Source: Alkalimonas sp. (GTDB lineage: Bacteria; Pseudomonadota; Gammaproteobacteria; Enterobacterales; Alteromonadaceae). From it: a stretch of DNA of 10,932 bases. The position numbers and the translations under genes were made by a program. The notes under the pieces are model-generated. The model saw only the letters and a list, made by a program, of their open reading frames with translations. It had not been told where the DNA came from and searched no databases. Shown here in pieces: positions 5,235 to 10,932 of this stretch. The stretch spans positions 1-10,932 of the forward strand of contig JAIUMG010000094.1 of NCBI GenBank assembly GCA_022565655.1. The letters are read 5' to 3'. Position 1 is the first letter of the stretch, and the number at the start of each line of letters is the position of its first letter.

Positions 5235-7231
5235 GTAAAGCATTTCGTTTGGTTTCAGACTACCAGCCTGCAGGCGATCAGCCTGAAGCTATTGAAAAAC
5301 TGGTGGATGGGTTGGAGTCCGGTTTAGCTCACCAAACTCTGCTTGGCGTCACGGGCTCAGGAAAAACCTTCACCATGGCCAATATTATTCAGCAGGTTAG
5401 CAGACCTACTTTGATCATGGCGCACAATAAAACCTTGGCAGCGCAATTGTACGGAGAAATGAAAGCGTTTTTTCCTGACAATGCTGTGGAGTATTTTGTA
5501 TCGTACTACGACTACTATCAGCCAGAAGCCTATGTGCCAGCGACGGATACCTTTATTGAAAAAGATGCGTCCATCAATGAGCATATTGAGCAAATGCGGT
5601 TATCGGCAACCAAAGCACTGATGGAACGCAGAGATGTGGTAATTATTGCTTCGGTATCGGCTATTTATGGTTTGGGCGATCCGGCCTCTTACATGAAAAT
5701 GCTGTTGCACTTAAAGCAAGGCGATACCATTGACCAGCGTTTTTTACTCCGTCGTTTGGCTGAGCTGCAGTATCAGCGCAATGATCTAGCCTTTGAGCGT
5801 GCGACCTACCGGGTTCGTGGCGATGTGATAGATATCTTCCCGGCTGAGTCGGATTCCTTCGCGGTTCGGGTTGAGCTGTTCGACGATGAAATCGATCGGA
5901 TCAGTTTATTTGATCCTCTGACGGGGACCGTTGAGAAGGTGGTGACCCGTTACACGGTTTACCCTAAAACCCACTATGTTACTCCGCGGGAAAAAATTCT
6001 GGCCGCTGTAGAACGTATTAAAGTGGAGTTGGCGGATAGAAAACAGCAGTTATTGGAGCAGCATAAGCTGGTCGAGGAGCAGCGTTTATCTCAACGCACC
6101 CAGTTTGATATCGAGATGATGGTTGAATTGGGGTATTGCTCTGGCATCGAAAATTATTCTCGGTACTTATCCGGACGCGAGCCCGGTGAGCCACCGCCAA
6201 CATTGCTGGATTATTTTCCGGCAGATGGTTTGATGTTTATAGATGAGTCACACGTCACCATCTCACAGATTGGCGCCATGTATAAAGGCGACCGGTCACG
6301 TAAAGAAAACCTGGTGAATTATGGCTTTCGCTTGCCTTCGGCGTTGGATAACCGGCCATTGAAGTTCGATGAGTTTGAATCCATTGCGCCACAACGTATT
6401 TATGTGTCTGCAACGCCAGCGGCTTACGAGTTGGACAAGTCATCCGGTGAAGTGGTTGAGCAAGTCGTCAGACCGACAGGGTTGATTGACCCTGAGATTG
6501 AGATCCGGCCTGTGGCTACGCAGGTGGATGATTTATTGTCGGAAGTTTTTAAGCGCTCAAAGGTGGGCGAACGGGTTCTGGTCACCACACTGACCAAAAA
6601 AATGGCTGAAGATCTGACGGATTACTTAGCAGAGCATCAGGTGCTAGTGCGTTATCTGCATTCAGATATTGATACCGTTGAGCGGGTTGAGATCATTCGC
6701 GATTTGCGACTTGGGGTGTTTGATGTATTGGTTGGCATCAATCTGCTGCGTGAAGGTTTGGATATCCCAGAGGTCTCTCTGGTCGCTATACTGGATGCCG
6801 ATAAAGAAGGCTTCTTGCGCTCTGAGCGCTCTTTGATCCAGACCATTGGCCGGGCAGCACGAAACTTGAATGGCAGAGCTATCTTGTATGCCGACCAGGT
6901 TACAGGCTCGATGCAGCGCGCGATTGATGAAACGGATAGGCGTCGACAAAAACAGGTAGAGTTTAATACCTTGCACGGTATTACCCCGAAAGGGTTAATG
7001 AAAAAAATTACCGATGTGATGGACCTTGCTCAAGAGCCGGAGCCCGAGAGCAGGCAGGTTGCCGAGACTGCAAGCTCGTATGCAGCCACTAGCCAGGCGA
7101 CATTGCATGAACAAATAGCTAAACTGGAAAGCCAGATGAAGCTCCATGCTGAAAACCTAGAGTTTGAACAAGCGGCACACTGTCGGGATCAATTGAAGCT
7201 GATACAAGAGCAGCTAGTGGCTAATGAGTAA
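5231..7231 (+). CDS. uvrB: Excinuclease ABC subunit B (UvrB)
   Basis: DNA-damage recognition helicase of UvrABC nucleotide excision repair. UvrA loads it on damaged DNA, and it then recruits UvrC for dual incision. It has 666 residues from the GTG start against 673 in E. coli. The N-terminus SKAFRLVSDYQPAGDQPEAI aligns with E. coli UvrB. Walker A is GVTGSGKT (39-46). The damage-clamping beta-hairpin region YYDYYQPEAYVP follows at about residue 92 onward, and the Walker B-type DESH begins at residue 338. Helicase motifs TTLTKKMAEDLT, LLREGLDIPE and QTIGRAARN are all intact. The last 35 or so residues (LESQMKLHAENLEFEQAAHCRDQL) form the UVR domain that binds UvrA and UvrC. The linker before it is divergent and slightly short. 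uvrB follows a MATE gene with a 4-base GTGA overlap. No LexA box is visible upstream of the pair, unlike the SOS-regulated E. coli gene. Confidence 0.99.
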   Translation: MSKAFRLVSDYQPAGDQPEAIEKLVDGLESGLAHQTLLGVTGSGKTFTMANIIQQVSRPTLIMAHNKTLAAQLYGEMKAFFPDNAVEYFVSYYDYYQPEAYVPATDTFIEKDASINEHIEQMRLSATKALMERRDVVIIASVSAIYGLGDPASYMKMLLHLKQGDTIDQRFLLRRLAELQYQRNDLAFERATYRVRGDVIDIFPAESDSFAVRVELFDDEIDRISLFDPLTGTVEKVVTRYTVYPKTHYVTPREKILAAVERIKVELADRKQQLLEQHKLVEEQRLSQRTQFDIEMMVELGYCSGIENYSRYLSGREPGEPPPTLLDYFPADGLMFIDESHVTISQIGAMYKGDRSRKENLVNYGFRLPSALDNRPLKFDEFESIAPQRIYVSATPAAYELDKSSGEVVEQVVRPTGLIDPEIEIRPVATQVDDLLSEVFKRSKVGERVLVTTLTKKMAEDLTDYLAEHQVLVRYLHSDIDTVERVEIIRDLRLGVFDVLVGINLLREGLDIPEVSLVAILDADKEGFLRSERSLIQTIGRAARNLNGRAILYADQVTGSMQRAIDETDRRRQKQVEFNTLHGITPKGLMKKITDVMDLAQEPEPESRQVAETASSYAATSQATLHEQIAKLESQMKLHAENLEFEQAAHCRDQLKLIQEQLVANE

Positions 7232-7235
7232 TCAT

Positions 7236-7257
7236 TTCAGTAGTTTATTATACTGAA
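7236..7257 (+). terminator. Short hairpin just after uvrB
   Basis: TTCAGTA (7236-7242) and TACTGAA (7251-7257) can form a 7-bp stem with an 8-nt loop, 4 nt after the uvrB stop. No T-run follows, so it would be a poor intrinsic terminator; mRNA 3'-end protection is equally possible. Confidence 0.3.
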
Positions 7258-7318
7258 GTCTCAACTTGTTCAGTTTGCATTAAGTCAGTGGTCGCTAGCA
7301 TGCTGCCAGCACTGGGTG

Positions 7319-7341
7319 ACGTATACTCTTGATTCATACGT
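7319..7341. promoter_or_regulatory. Inverted repeat over a possible -10 element upstream of the porin-like gene
   Basis: ACGTAT (7319-7324) and ATACGT (7336-7341) are perfect 6-bp inverted arms 11 bp apart. The left arm overlaps a candidate -10 hexamer TATACT (7322-7327). No clear -35 is seen. The arrangement resembles an operator for a dimeric regulator of the gene at 7384, but the arms are short. Confidence 0.3.
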
Positions 7342-7383
7342 ACTCAGGATGCTTTTTCCGTCTATGATTTGAAAGGATAAGAT

Positions 7384-8172
7384 ATGATGAAACGTACACT
7401 GCTCGCTTCGCTGATGTCTGTTGTATCTGTTGCTGCTATTGCCAATAACTACCAGCACGAGACATCACTCGATTTCTCCTGGGGTGATGTGCAGACTTCT
7501 GATTTGCAAAGTTGGGATATGTTGCACCGTTATTATTTGACCCCTGTAGAAAGCAATGCCATAGCCCCGCTGGCTGAAGCTGCCTTTATTGGTCGAAATA
7601 GCAGTGTCTATGGGCTATACAATCGTGGCACCATAAAAACGGATGGCATTAAAGATAGCTTTGCTGCCTGGGGCGTCGGCGGTGAGTATATGTCTGACAA
7701 CCATAATTTCTATGTAGGCCTGGATTACAACAGCATCAATGGTTCGAGCAGCAAATCTGCTTTATCACAGCTGGGCTATTTTCTGCAGGCTGACTGGCTG
7801 GTAACCGTCGATGTGGAGCATTTGCGTTTAGATGGGCAAGGCTCGGCCTCCCAGCTTGGATTTAGCTCTAAAAAACTAATGCGCCTGCCAACTGGTGACT
7901 TTATGAGTATTGAAGCCAGATACACGGATCTTAAACGTACCAGTCGAAACCGCTTTAGCTTGGGTGGTGATTACTACTTTGGTAAGACACTATCGGTTGG
8001 CTTGCTGTATGACTGGACCTCTAAGAACGGCTTGAGTACAGATACCGATGCATTTACTATTCGCAGTCAATGGTACCCGATGGCTCAGCTGGCTATCCGC
8101 GCTCAGGTTACTTTTGACAATCTGGAAACCGGTGAAGATCTCTATACTGTTGGAGCAAGTTACCGTTTTTAA
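7384..8172 (+). CDS. Putative outer-membrane beta-barrel protein (porin-like)
   Basis: A 262-residue exported protein that I cannot assign to a characterised gene. It starts with a signal peptide (MMKRTLLASLMSVVSVAAIA, likely cut before NNYQ). The rest shows alternating aromatic/hydrophobic strands rich in Tyr, Trp, Gly and Ser, such as FYVGLDYNSI, SLGGDYYFGK and LSVGLLYDW. It ends in SYRF, with the C-terminal Phe expected for BAM-inserted barrels. The length suggests roughly 10-12 strands. The stretch LTPVESNAIAPLAEAAFIGR resembles what I recall of a 'putative porin' family of marine gammaproteobacteria (possibly Porin_7); this is unchecked. A good Shine-Dalgarno, AAGGA (7373-7377), precedes two consecutive ATGs. 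It stands alone between uvrB and a convergent cyclase gene. Confidence 0.75.
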   Translation: MMKRTLLASLMSVVSVAAIANNYQHETSLDFSWGDVQTSDLQSWDMLHRYYLTPVESNAIAPLAEAAFIGRNSSVYGLYNRGTIKTDGIKDSFAAWGVGGEYMSDNHNFYVGLDYNSINGSSSKSALSQLGYFLQADWLVTVDVEHLRLDGQGSASQLGFSSKKLMRLPTGDFMSIEARYTDLKRTSRNRFSLGGDYYFGKTLSVGLLYDWTSKNGLSTDTDAFTIRSQWYPMAQLAIRAQVTFDNLETGEDLYTVGASYRF

Positions 8173-8198
8173 TCTTGCCTAACTGACTCGCTCATAGC

Positions 8199-8216
8199 CC
8201 CCTCATGGATGAGGGG
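8199..8216. terminator. GC-rich hairpin between convergent genes
   Basis: CCCCTCAT (8199-8206) and ATGAGGGG (8209-8216) are perfect inverted arms in the 44-bp gap between the porin-like gene and the cyclase gene, directly abutting the cyclase stop codon. The realistic stem is six G/C-rich pairs with a 6-nt loop. Neither side has a T-run, so it may act as a bidirectional barrier or need Rho. Confidence 0.5.
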
Positions 8217-9731
8217 TTACTGATGTGTTCCCTGCACCTGATTTCGTCCTGCCGCTTTAGCCTGGTATAGAGCCGCATCCGCTTTTCTTAGTAAGCTTGT
8301 GCTACTGATACTTTTATCTGGAGTGAGTTGACAGTAGCCGATACTGATGGTTAATGACTGCCATGGCGAGTGTTTATGTGGTATCTCAAGCTCCTGAACA
8401 CTAAGTCGCAACCGCTCTGCAATTAATGGCGCCTCATCAGGAGTGCAGTGAGGCAGGATCACGGCAAACTCCTCGCCACCATAACGAGCCACCAATTCAC
8501 CCTGACGTTTTAATTGCTGCTGCAGACAGTCAGCAACACGCTTTAATGCATCATCGCCAGCCAGGTGACCATAATTGTCGTTAAAGGCTTTAAAGTGATC
8601 AATGTCGATCAGCATTAAACAAAGCGGAGCTTCTGCCCGAGCGCAGCGGTGCATCTCCTGCAGCACAACTTCATCGTACTGGCGACGGTTGGCAATACCA
8701 GTAAGGCCATCTCTGGCTGCCAACTCTTTTAACTCAAGATTTGCTTTAAGCAGTTCATCCTGCACTTGTTGTAAAGACAGTCGGTAATTGACGTTTTGGA
8801 TGGTATTGGCAATCATGTTTCCAACCAGTTTGACGCGGCGAATATCACTGGCTGTCCAGTTACGTTTGCGTGCCACCATGTCGCAGCCAACAAAGCCGAG
8901 CAGTTGTCCTTCGCTAAACATGGCAGTACACAACACTGATTGGATGTCTTCACGAATAAACTCCTGCTTTTCGAGGCTTGCCTCATCCGGCAGTTGATTG
9001 ATATCCGGCACGGCAAAAATATGCTCTGATTTTAGAATCTGCCAAATATAGGGTTGTGAGGACTCGGGCATATTTTGCAGGTGTGCCTTGTGTGATGAAA
9101 TACCATCACGAACCCACTCATGCGTATTACTCATGGTTGTCATTTGCTCATTGAACAAAAAGACGTAGCTACGATCGGCATGACAAAACTCACCTAACGC
9201 AGTTAATGCATCTTCGATATGCGTATCCAGTTGCTCTGGTTGAACGTTGATCAACTCTGCTGAAATCAGTGACATCAACTTGTCAAATGCTAAGGCCTCT
9301 TGCAGTTCACTGATATCATCATTGAGCGCTAAGTATTTTAACTCATGTTGTGATACTGAGCTTTCTGGGGTGAGCACGATCAGGGCTGAGTTACTTAATG
9401 TGAAACTCAGTTGCACATTGGTCGCGTATAACTGCACTATGGATCCAGAATGTTCAAACAGCACTGAGCGATTCATGATGCTGCCACTAAGCGCCATCAG
9501 CAATGGGTTCTGCGCCAATGATAAAGACGCTTTTGTCGTAGGATCGGCGAGGGGGATATGGCGAATATCATTCAGGCTAAGGACAAATGACCCATCAGTC
9601 TTATTGAGTAACTTTAATGCTTGTGTATTGGCAAAAATATCTGGTTTCGCCGTATCTTTGAGTAATACAGCAAAGGGAAGTGCATCAATAATTGCCCAGT
9701 AATGGGGGGGATCACCTTTAAATTCAGGCAT
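8217..9731 (-). CDS. Diguanylate cyclase with PAS-like, GAF and GGDEF domains
   Basis: Predicted cytoplasmic sensor enzyme making cyclic di-GMP from two GTP. It has 504 residues and no membrane helix. Residues about 8-120 look PAS-like (IIDALPFAVLLKD, IFANTQALKLLN). Residues about 150-315 form a GAF domain (HADRSYVFLF, GQLLGFVGCDMV, ASDIRRVKLVGNMIANTI). A short helical linker leads into the GGDEF domain from residue 341 (DGLTGIANRR). The active site GGEEF (418-422) is intact, as are DIDHFKAFNDNYGH and the ADAALYQAK helix. The inhibitory I-site is RQGE (409-412) rather than RxxD, so product inhibition may be weakened. AGAGGA ends 4 nt before the ATG. The gene is downstream of tdk on the same strand but separated by a terminator, so it is probably transcribed on its own. 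The signal sensed is unknown. Confidence 0.93.
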   Translation of the reverse strand: MPEFKGDPPHYWAIIDALPFAVLLKDTAKPDIFANTQALKLLNKTDGSFVLSLNDIRHIPLADPTTKASLSLAQNPLLMALSGSIMNRSVLFEHSGSIVQLYATNVQLSFTLSNSALIVLTPESSVSQHELKYLALNDDISELQEALAFDKLMSLISAELINVQPEQLDTHIEDALTALGEFCHADRSYVFLFNEQMTTMSNTHEWVRDGISSHKAHLQNMPESSQPYIWQILKSEHIFAVPDINQLPDEASLEKQEFIREDIQSVLCTAMFSEGQLLGFVGCDMVARKRNWTASDIRRVKLVGNMIANTIQNVNYRLSLQQVQDELLKANLELKELAARDGLTGIANRRQYDEVVLQEMHRCARAEAPLCLMLIDIDHFKAFNDNYGHLAGDDALKRVADCLQQQLKRQGELVARYGGEEFAVILPHCTPDEAPLIAERLRLSVQELEIPHKHSPWQSLTISIGYCQLTPDKSISSTSLLRKADAALYQAKAAGRNQVQGTHQ

Positions 9732-9757
9732 TTCATCCTCTGATATTGCTTTTTCTA

Positions 9758-9786
9758 ACTATAACCTAATTAGCTGCAATCCCCAA
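9758..9786 (-). promoter_or_regulatory. Candidate promoter of the diguanylate cyclase gene
   Basis: On the minus strand TTGGGG (9786-9781) and TATAGT (9763-9758) are 17 bp apart and end 26 bp before the ATG. The -35 is weak. It overlaps the T-run of the tdk terminator, leaving the gap compact. Confidence 0.35.
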
Positions 9787-9813
9787 AAAGAGCAATAAAT
9801 TACCTTTATTGCT
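9785..9813 (-). terminator. Intrinsic terminator of tdk
   Basis: On the minus strand AGCAATAAA (9813-9805) pairs with TTTATTGCT (9799-9791) in a perfect 9-bp stem with a 5-nt loop. CTTTTT (9790-9785) follows. It lies 29 bp after the tdk stop. Confidence 0.8.
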
Positions 9814-9842
9814 AGCTTGTCTCACATCAAGCAAGGTACGTG

Positions 9843-10427
9843 TTATTCTGCCTGCCAGACCAATGATTTGAAATGTGCCCTGCACATGGACACGTAGCTT
9901 TCATTGCCACCAATCTGGATCTGATCGCCACTTTGGATCGGGTTGCCATTGGCATCCAGCCGAACGACAAAATTTGCTTTACGTCCACAATGACAAACGG
10001 TTTTTAACTCAATCAGTTTATCGGCCCAGGCTAGAAGTGCATGACTGCCCTCAAAAGTCTGGCCGGTAAAATCGGTGCGAAGGCCAAATGCCAGTACAGG
10101 AACCTTTAAATCATCCACAATATCCGTTAGTTGCTGCACTTGAGATCGGGTTAAAAACTGAGCTTCATCGATCAGCACGCAATCTACAGTTTGTGTGGCT
10201 TGTTGTTGCTTTAACTGTGCAACAAAATTGAAGCGAGCGTCAAATAGTGTTGCCGGCATGGCAAGACCAATTCGTGAGCTGATTACGCCTTCGCCAAAGC
10301 GATTATCAATGGCTGCAGTAAATAGAGCCACCTGCATGCCTCGCTCTTCATAATTGTAGGCACTTTGCAGTAAGGCTGTTGATTTACCGGCATTCATAGC
10401 CGAGTAATAAAAGTACAACTGAGCCAT
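9843..10427 (-). CDS. tdk: Thymidine kinase (TK1 type)
   Basis: Phosphorylates thymidine to dTMP with ATP in pyrimidine salvage. It has 194 residues from the ATG at 10427; the N-terminus MAQLYFYYSAMNAGKST matches E. coli Tdk. The P-loop is SAMNAGKST (9-17, Lys15). Further conserved elements are the SSRIGL segment, the Walker B-like DEAQF with the catalytic acidic residue, and GLRTDF. The C-terminal zinc-binding lasso has CHCGRK and CRAH, contributing Cys/Cys and Cys/His ligands. An in-frame start 14 codons upstream is open, but AGGA (10437-10434) sits 6 nt before this ATG and the extra residues do not belong to the family. It is divergent from the MAPEG gene and ends in a strong terminator, so it is monocistronic. 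It is slightly shorter than the E. coli protein at the C-terminus. Confidence 0.98.
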   Translation of the reverse strand: MAQLYFYYSAMNAGKSTALLQSAYNYEERGMQVALFTAAIDNRFGEGVISSRIGLAMPATLFDARFNFVAQLKQQQATQTVDCVLIDEAQFLTRSQVQQLTDIVDDLKVPVLAFGLRTDFTGQTFEGSHALLAWADKLIELKTVCHCGRKANFVVRLDANGNPIQSGDQIQIGGNESYVSMCRAHFKSLVWQAE

Positions 10428-10458
10428 CAATGATCCTGTTTGAATATTTTGTTGCCGT

Positions 10459-10464
10459 ATTATA
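10459..10464 (-). promoter_or_regulatory. Consensus -10 element of tdk
   Basis: A perfect TATAAT on the minus strand lies 31 bp before the tdk ATG. No good -35 is present at 16-18 bp (the 17-bp position reads CTCGTA), so activation or an alternative contact may be needed. The element sits at the edge of the repeat-like sequence at 10469-10500. Confidence 0.5.
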
Positions 10465-10468
10465 CCCA

Positions 10469-10500
10469 AGTCACTTCAAGATACGAGCTTCAGAGTGACT
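10469..10500. repeat. Imperfect inverted repeat between tdk and the MAPEG gene
   Basis: AGTCACT (10469-10475) and AGTGACT (10494-10500) are perfect inverted 7-bp arms around an 18-bp centre, which itself can pair imperfectly (TCAAG with CTTCA). With the flanking TATACCCA it resembles small intergenic palindromic repeats I recall from gammaproteobacterial genomes, but no second copy is present in this window. Confidence 0.45.
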
Positions 10501-10549
10501 CATCATTTACTTGCTGCGCTTAGGTGGATGCTTTAAGCTGAGCGCGATT

Positions 10550-10579
10550 TTGCAAAGTTTGTTCTCACGGCTCTATTGT
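10550..10579 (+). promoter_or_regulatory. Candidate promoter of the MAPEG-family gene
   Basis: TTGCAA (10550-10555) and TATTGT (10574-10579) are 18 bp apart, putting the start near 10586 and directly upstream of the Shine-Dalgarno. An alternative pair is TTGTTC (10559-10564) with TACAGT (10581-10586). Confidence 0.3.
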
Positions 10580-10601
10580 TTACAGTATCAGGAGTGAACT
10601 C

Positions 10602-10932
10602 ATGGATAAATGGTTATTACTAACTGTGTTCGCGCAGGTTGTTTTGACGAGTGTGGTGTTATTTGTCATGGGGCGGCGACGCTTTAAAGCTGCTCGAAGC
10701 GGTGAGATCAGTATGGATGCATTTCGCTTGATGCAGTTTGATAAGGCCAGTGCTCAAGTGGTGGCAACCGGCCGCAATTTTGACAACCAGTTTCAGATGC
10801 CAATGCTTTATATGTTTGCTGTGGTACTGATTTTGCAGCAAGGCTTGGCGGATATGACCTTTGTATTGATGGGGGCCTTTTATGTGGTGTTGCGGATCAT
10901 TCATGCATTGATTCACACGGGGAGTAATCAAT
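10602..10932 (+). CDS. MAPEG family membrane protein (N-terminal 110 residues; 3' end outside window)
   Basis: Small integral membrane protein of the MAPEG superfamily (membrane-associated proteins in eicosanoid and glutathione metabolism). Bacterial members of this branch are mostly uncharacterised. The visible 110 residues show a first membrane helix (about 4-24), then a polar cytoplasmic loop. Next come the family motif NFDNQFQMP (59-67), a second hydrophobic helix and a third segment ending in RIIHALIH (98-105). The frame is still open at the last base, and the family is usually about 130 residues, so little is missing. AGGAG (10590-10594) is placed 7 nt before the ATG. It is divergent from tdk across a 174-bp gap. 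No catalytic role can be assigned. Confidence 0.85.
   Translation, partial: MDKWLLLTVFAQVVLTSVVLFVMGRRRFKAARSGEISMDAFRLMQFDKASAQVVATGRNFDNQFQMPMLYMFAVVLILQQGLADMTFVLMGAFYVVLRIIHALIHTGSNQ

Noticed and set aside
9247..9702. 151-residue open frame antisense to the cyclase gene
   Set aside because: The opposite strand encodes a continuous PAS/GAF-GGDEF protein and this frame shows no family features.
10428..10469. N-terminal extension of tdk by 14 residues
   Set aside because: Family members begin at MAQLYFYYSAMNAGKST, and an AGGA site precedes that ATG; the extension overlaps the predicted promoter and leader.
10659..10931. 90-residue minus-strand frame at the right edge
   Set aside because: It is antisense to the MAPEG gene, which has a strong Shine-Dalgarno and recognisable family motifs; the His-rich composition is a shadow effect.

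Overview
The window looks like chromosomal DNA of a gammaproteobacterium, most likely from the Alteromonadales/Vibrionales side of the class. The reasons are the Rnf (Rsx) electron-transport genes, a CsrD/MshH-type degenerate GGDEF-EAL protein, UvrB and Tdk proteins close to those of E. coli, and a putative porin of a type I associate with marine gammaproteobacteria. The genus cannot be fixed from the sequence alone. Most of the window is housekeeping DNA, and no phage, transposon or CRISPR is visible.

Layout. (1) Positions 1-935, minus strand: rnfB (cut by the window edge) and rnfA, joined by an ATGA overlap. They are driven from a well-formed promoter in the 936-1051 gap that is entangled with a large inverted repeat. 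(2) 1052-2974, minus: a CsrD/MshH-like membrane protein with degenerate GGDEF and EAL domains. (3) 3106-3380, minus: three tandem tRNA-Asn(GUU) genes on an exact 99-bp period, behind a classical stable-RNA promoter. (4) 3381-3863: a 483-bp intergenic region. It holds that promoter and a compact cluster of DnaA-box-like sequences, including a perfect box and a 12-bp tandem repeat. (5) 3864-7231, plus: a MATE efflux pump and uvrB, translationally coupled by a GTGA overlap. (6) 7384-8172, plus: a secreted outer-membrane beta-barrel protein of unknown role. (7) 8217-9731, minus: a PAS/GAF-GGDEF diguanylate cyclase with an altered inhibitory site. (8) 9843-10427, minus: tdk, followed by a good intrinsic terminator. 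(9) 10602 to the edge, plus: a MAPEG-family membrane protein, cut by the window end.

Functional reading. The gene groups are largely independent: redox energy coupling (rnf), post-transcriptional/c-di-GMP signalling (csrD-like gene and the cyclase), translation (tRNA-Asn), export and nucleotide excision repair (MATE-uvrB), and nucleotide salvage (tdk). The observation most worth following is the DnaA-box cluster upstream of the MATE-uvrB unit. In E. coli the DnaA-reactivating site DARS1 lies directly upstream of uvrB, so this may be a positional counterpart. Other points of interest are the dyad over the rnf promoter with a possibly leaderless 8-codon ORF, the near-identical tRNA array, and the CsrD homologue outside its usual neighbourhood. 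I did not find a clearly new multi-gene system.
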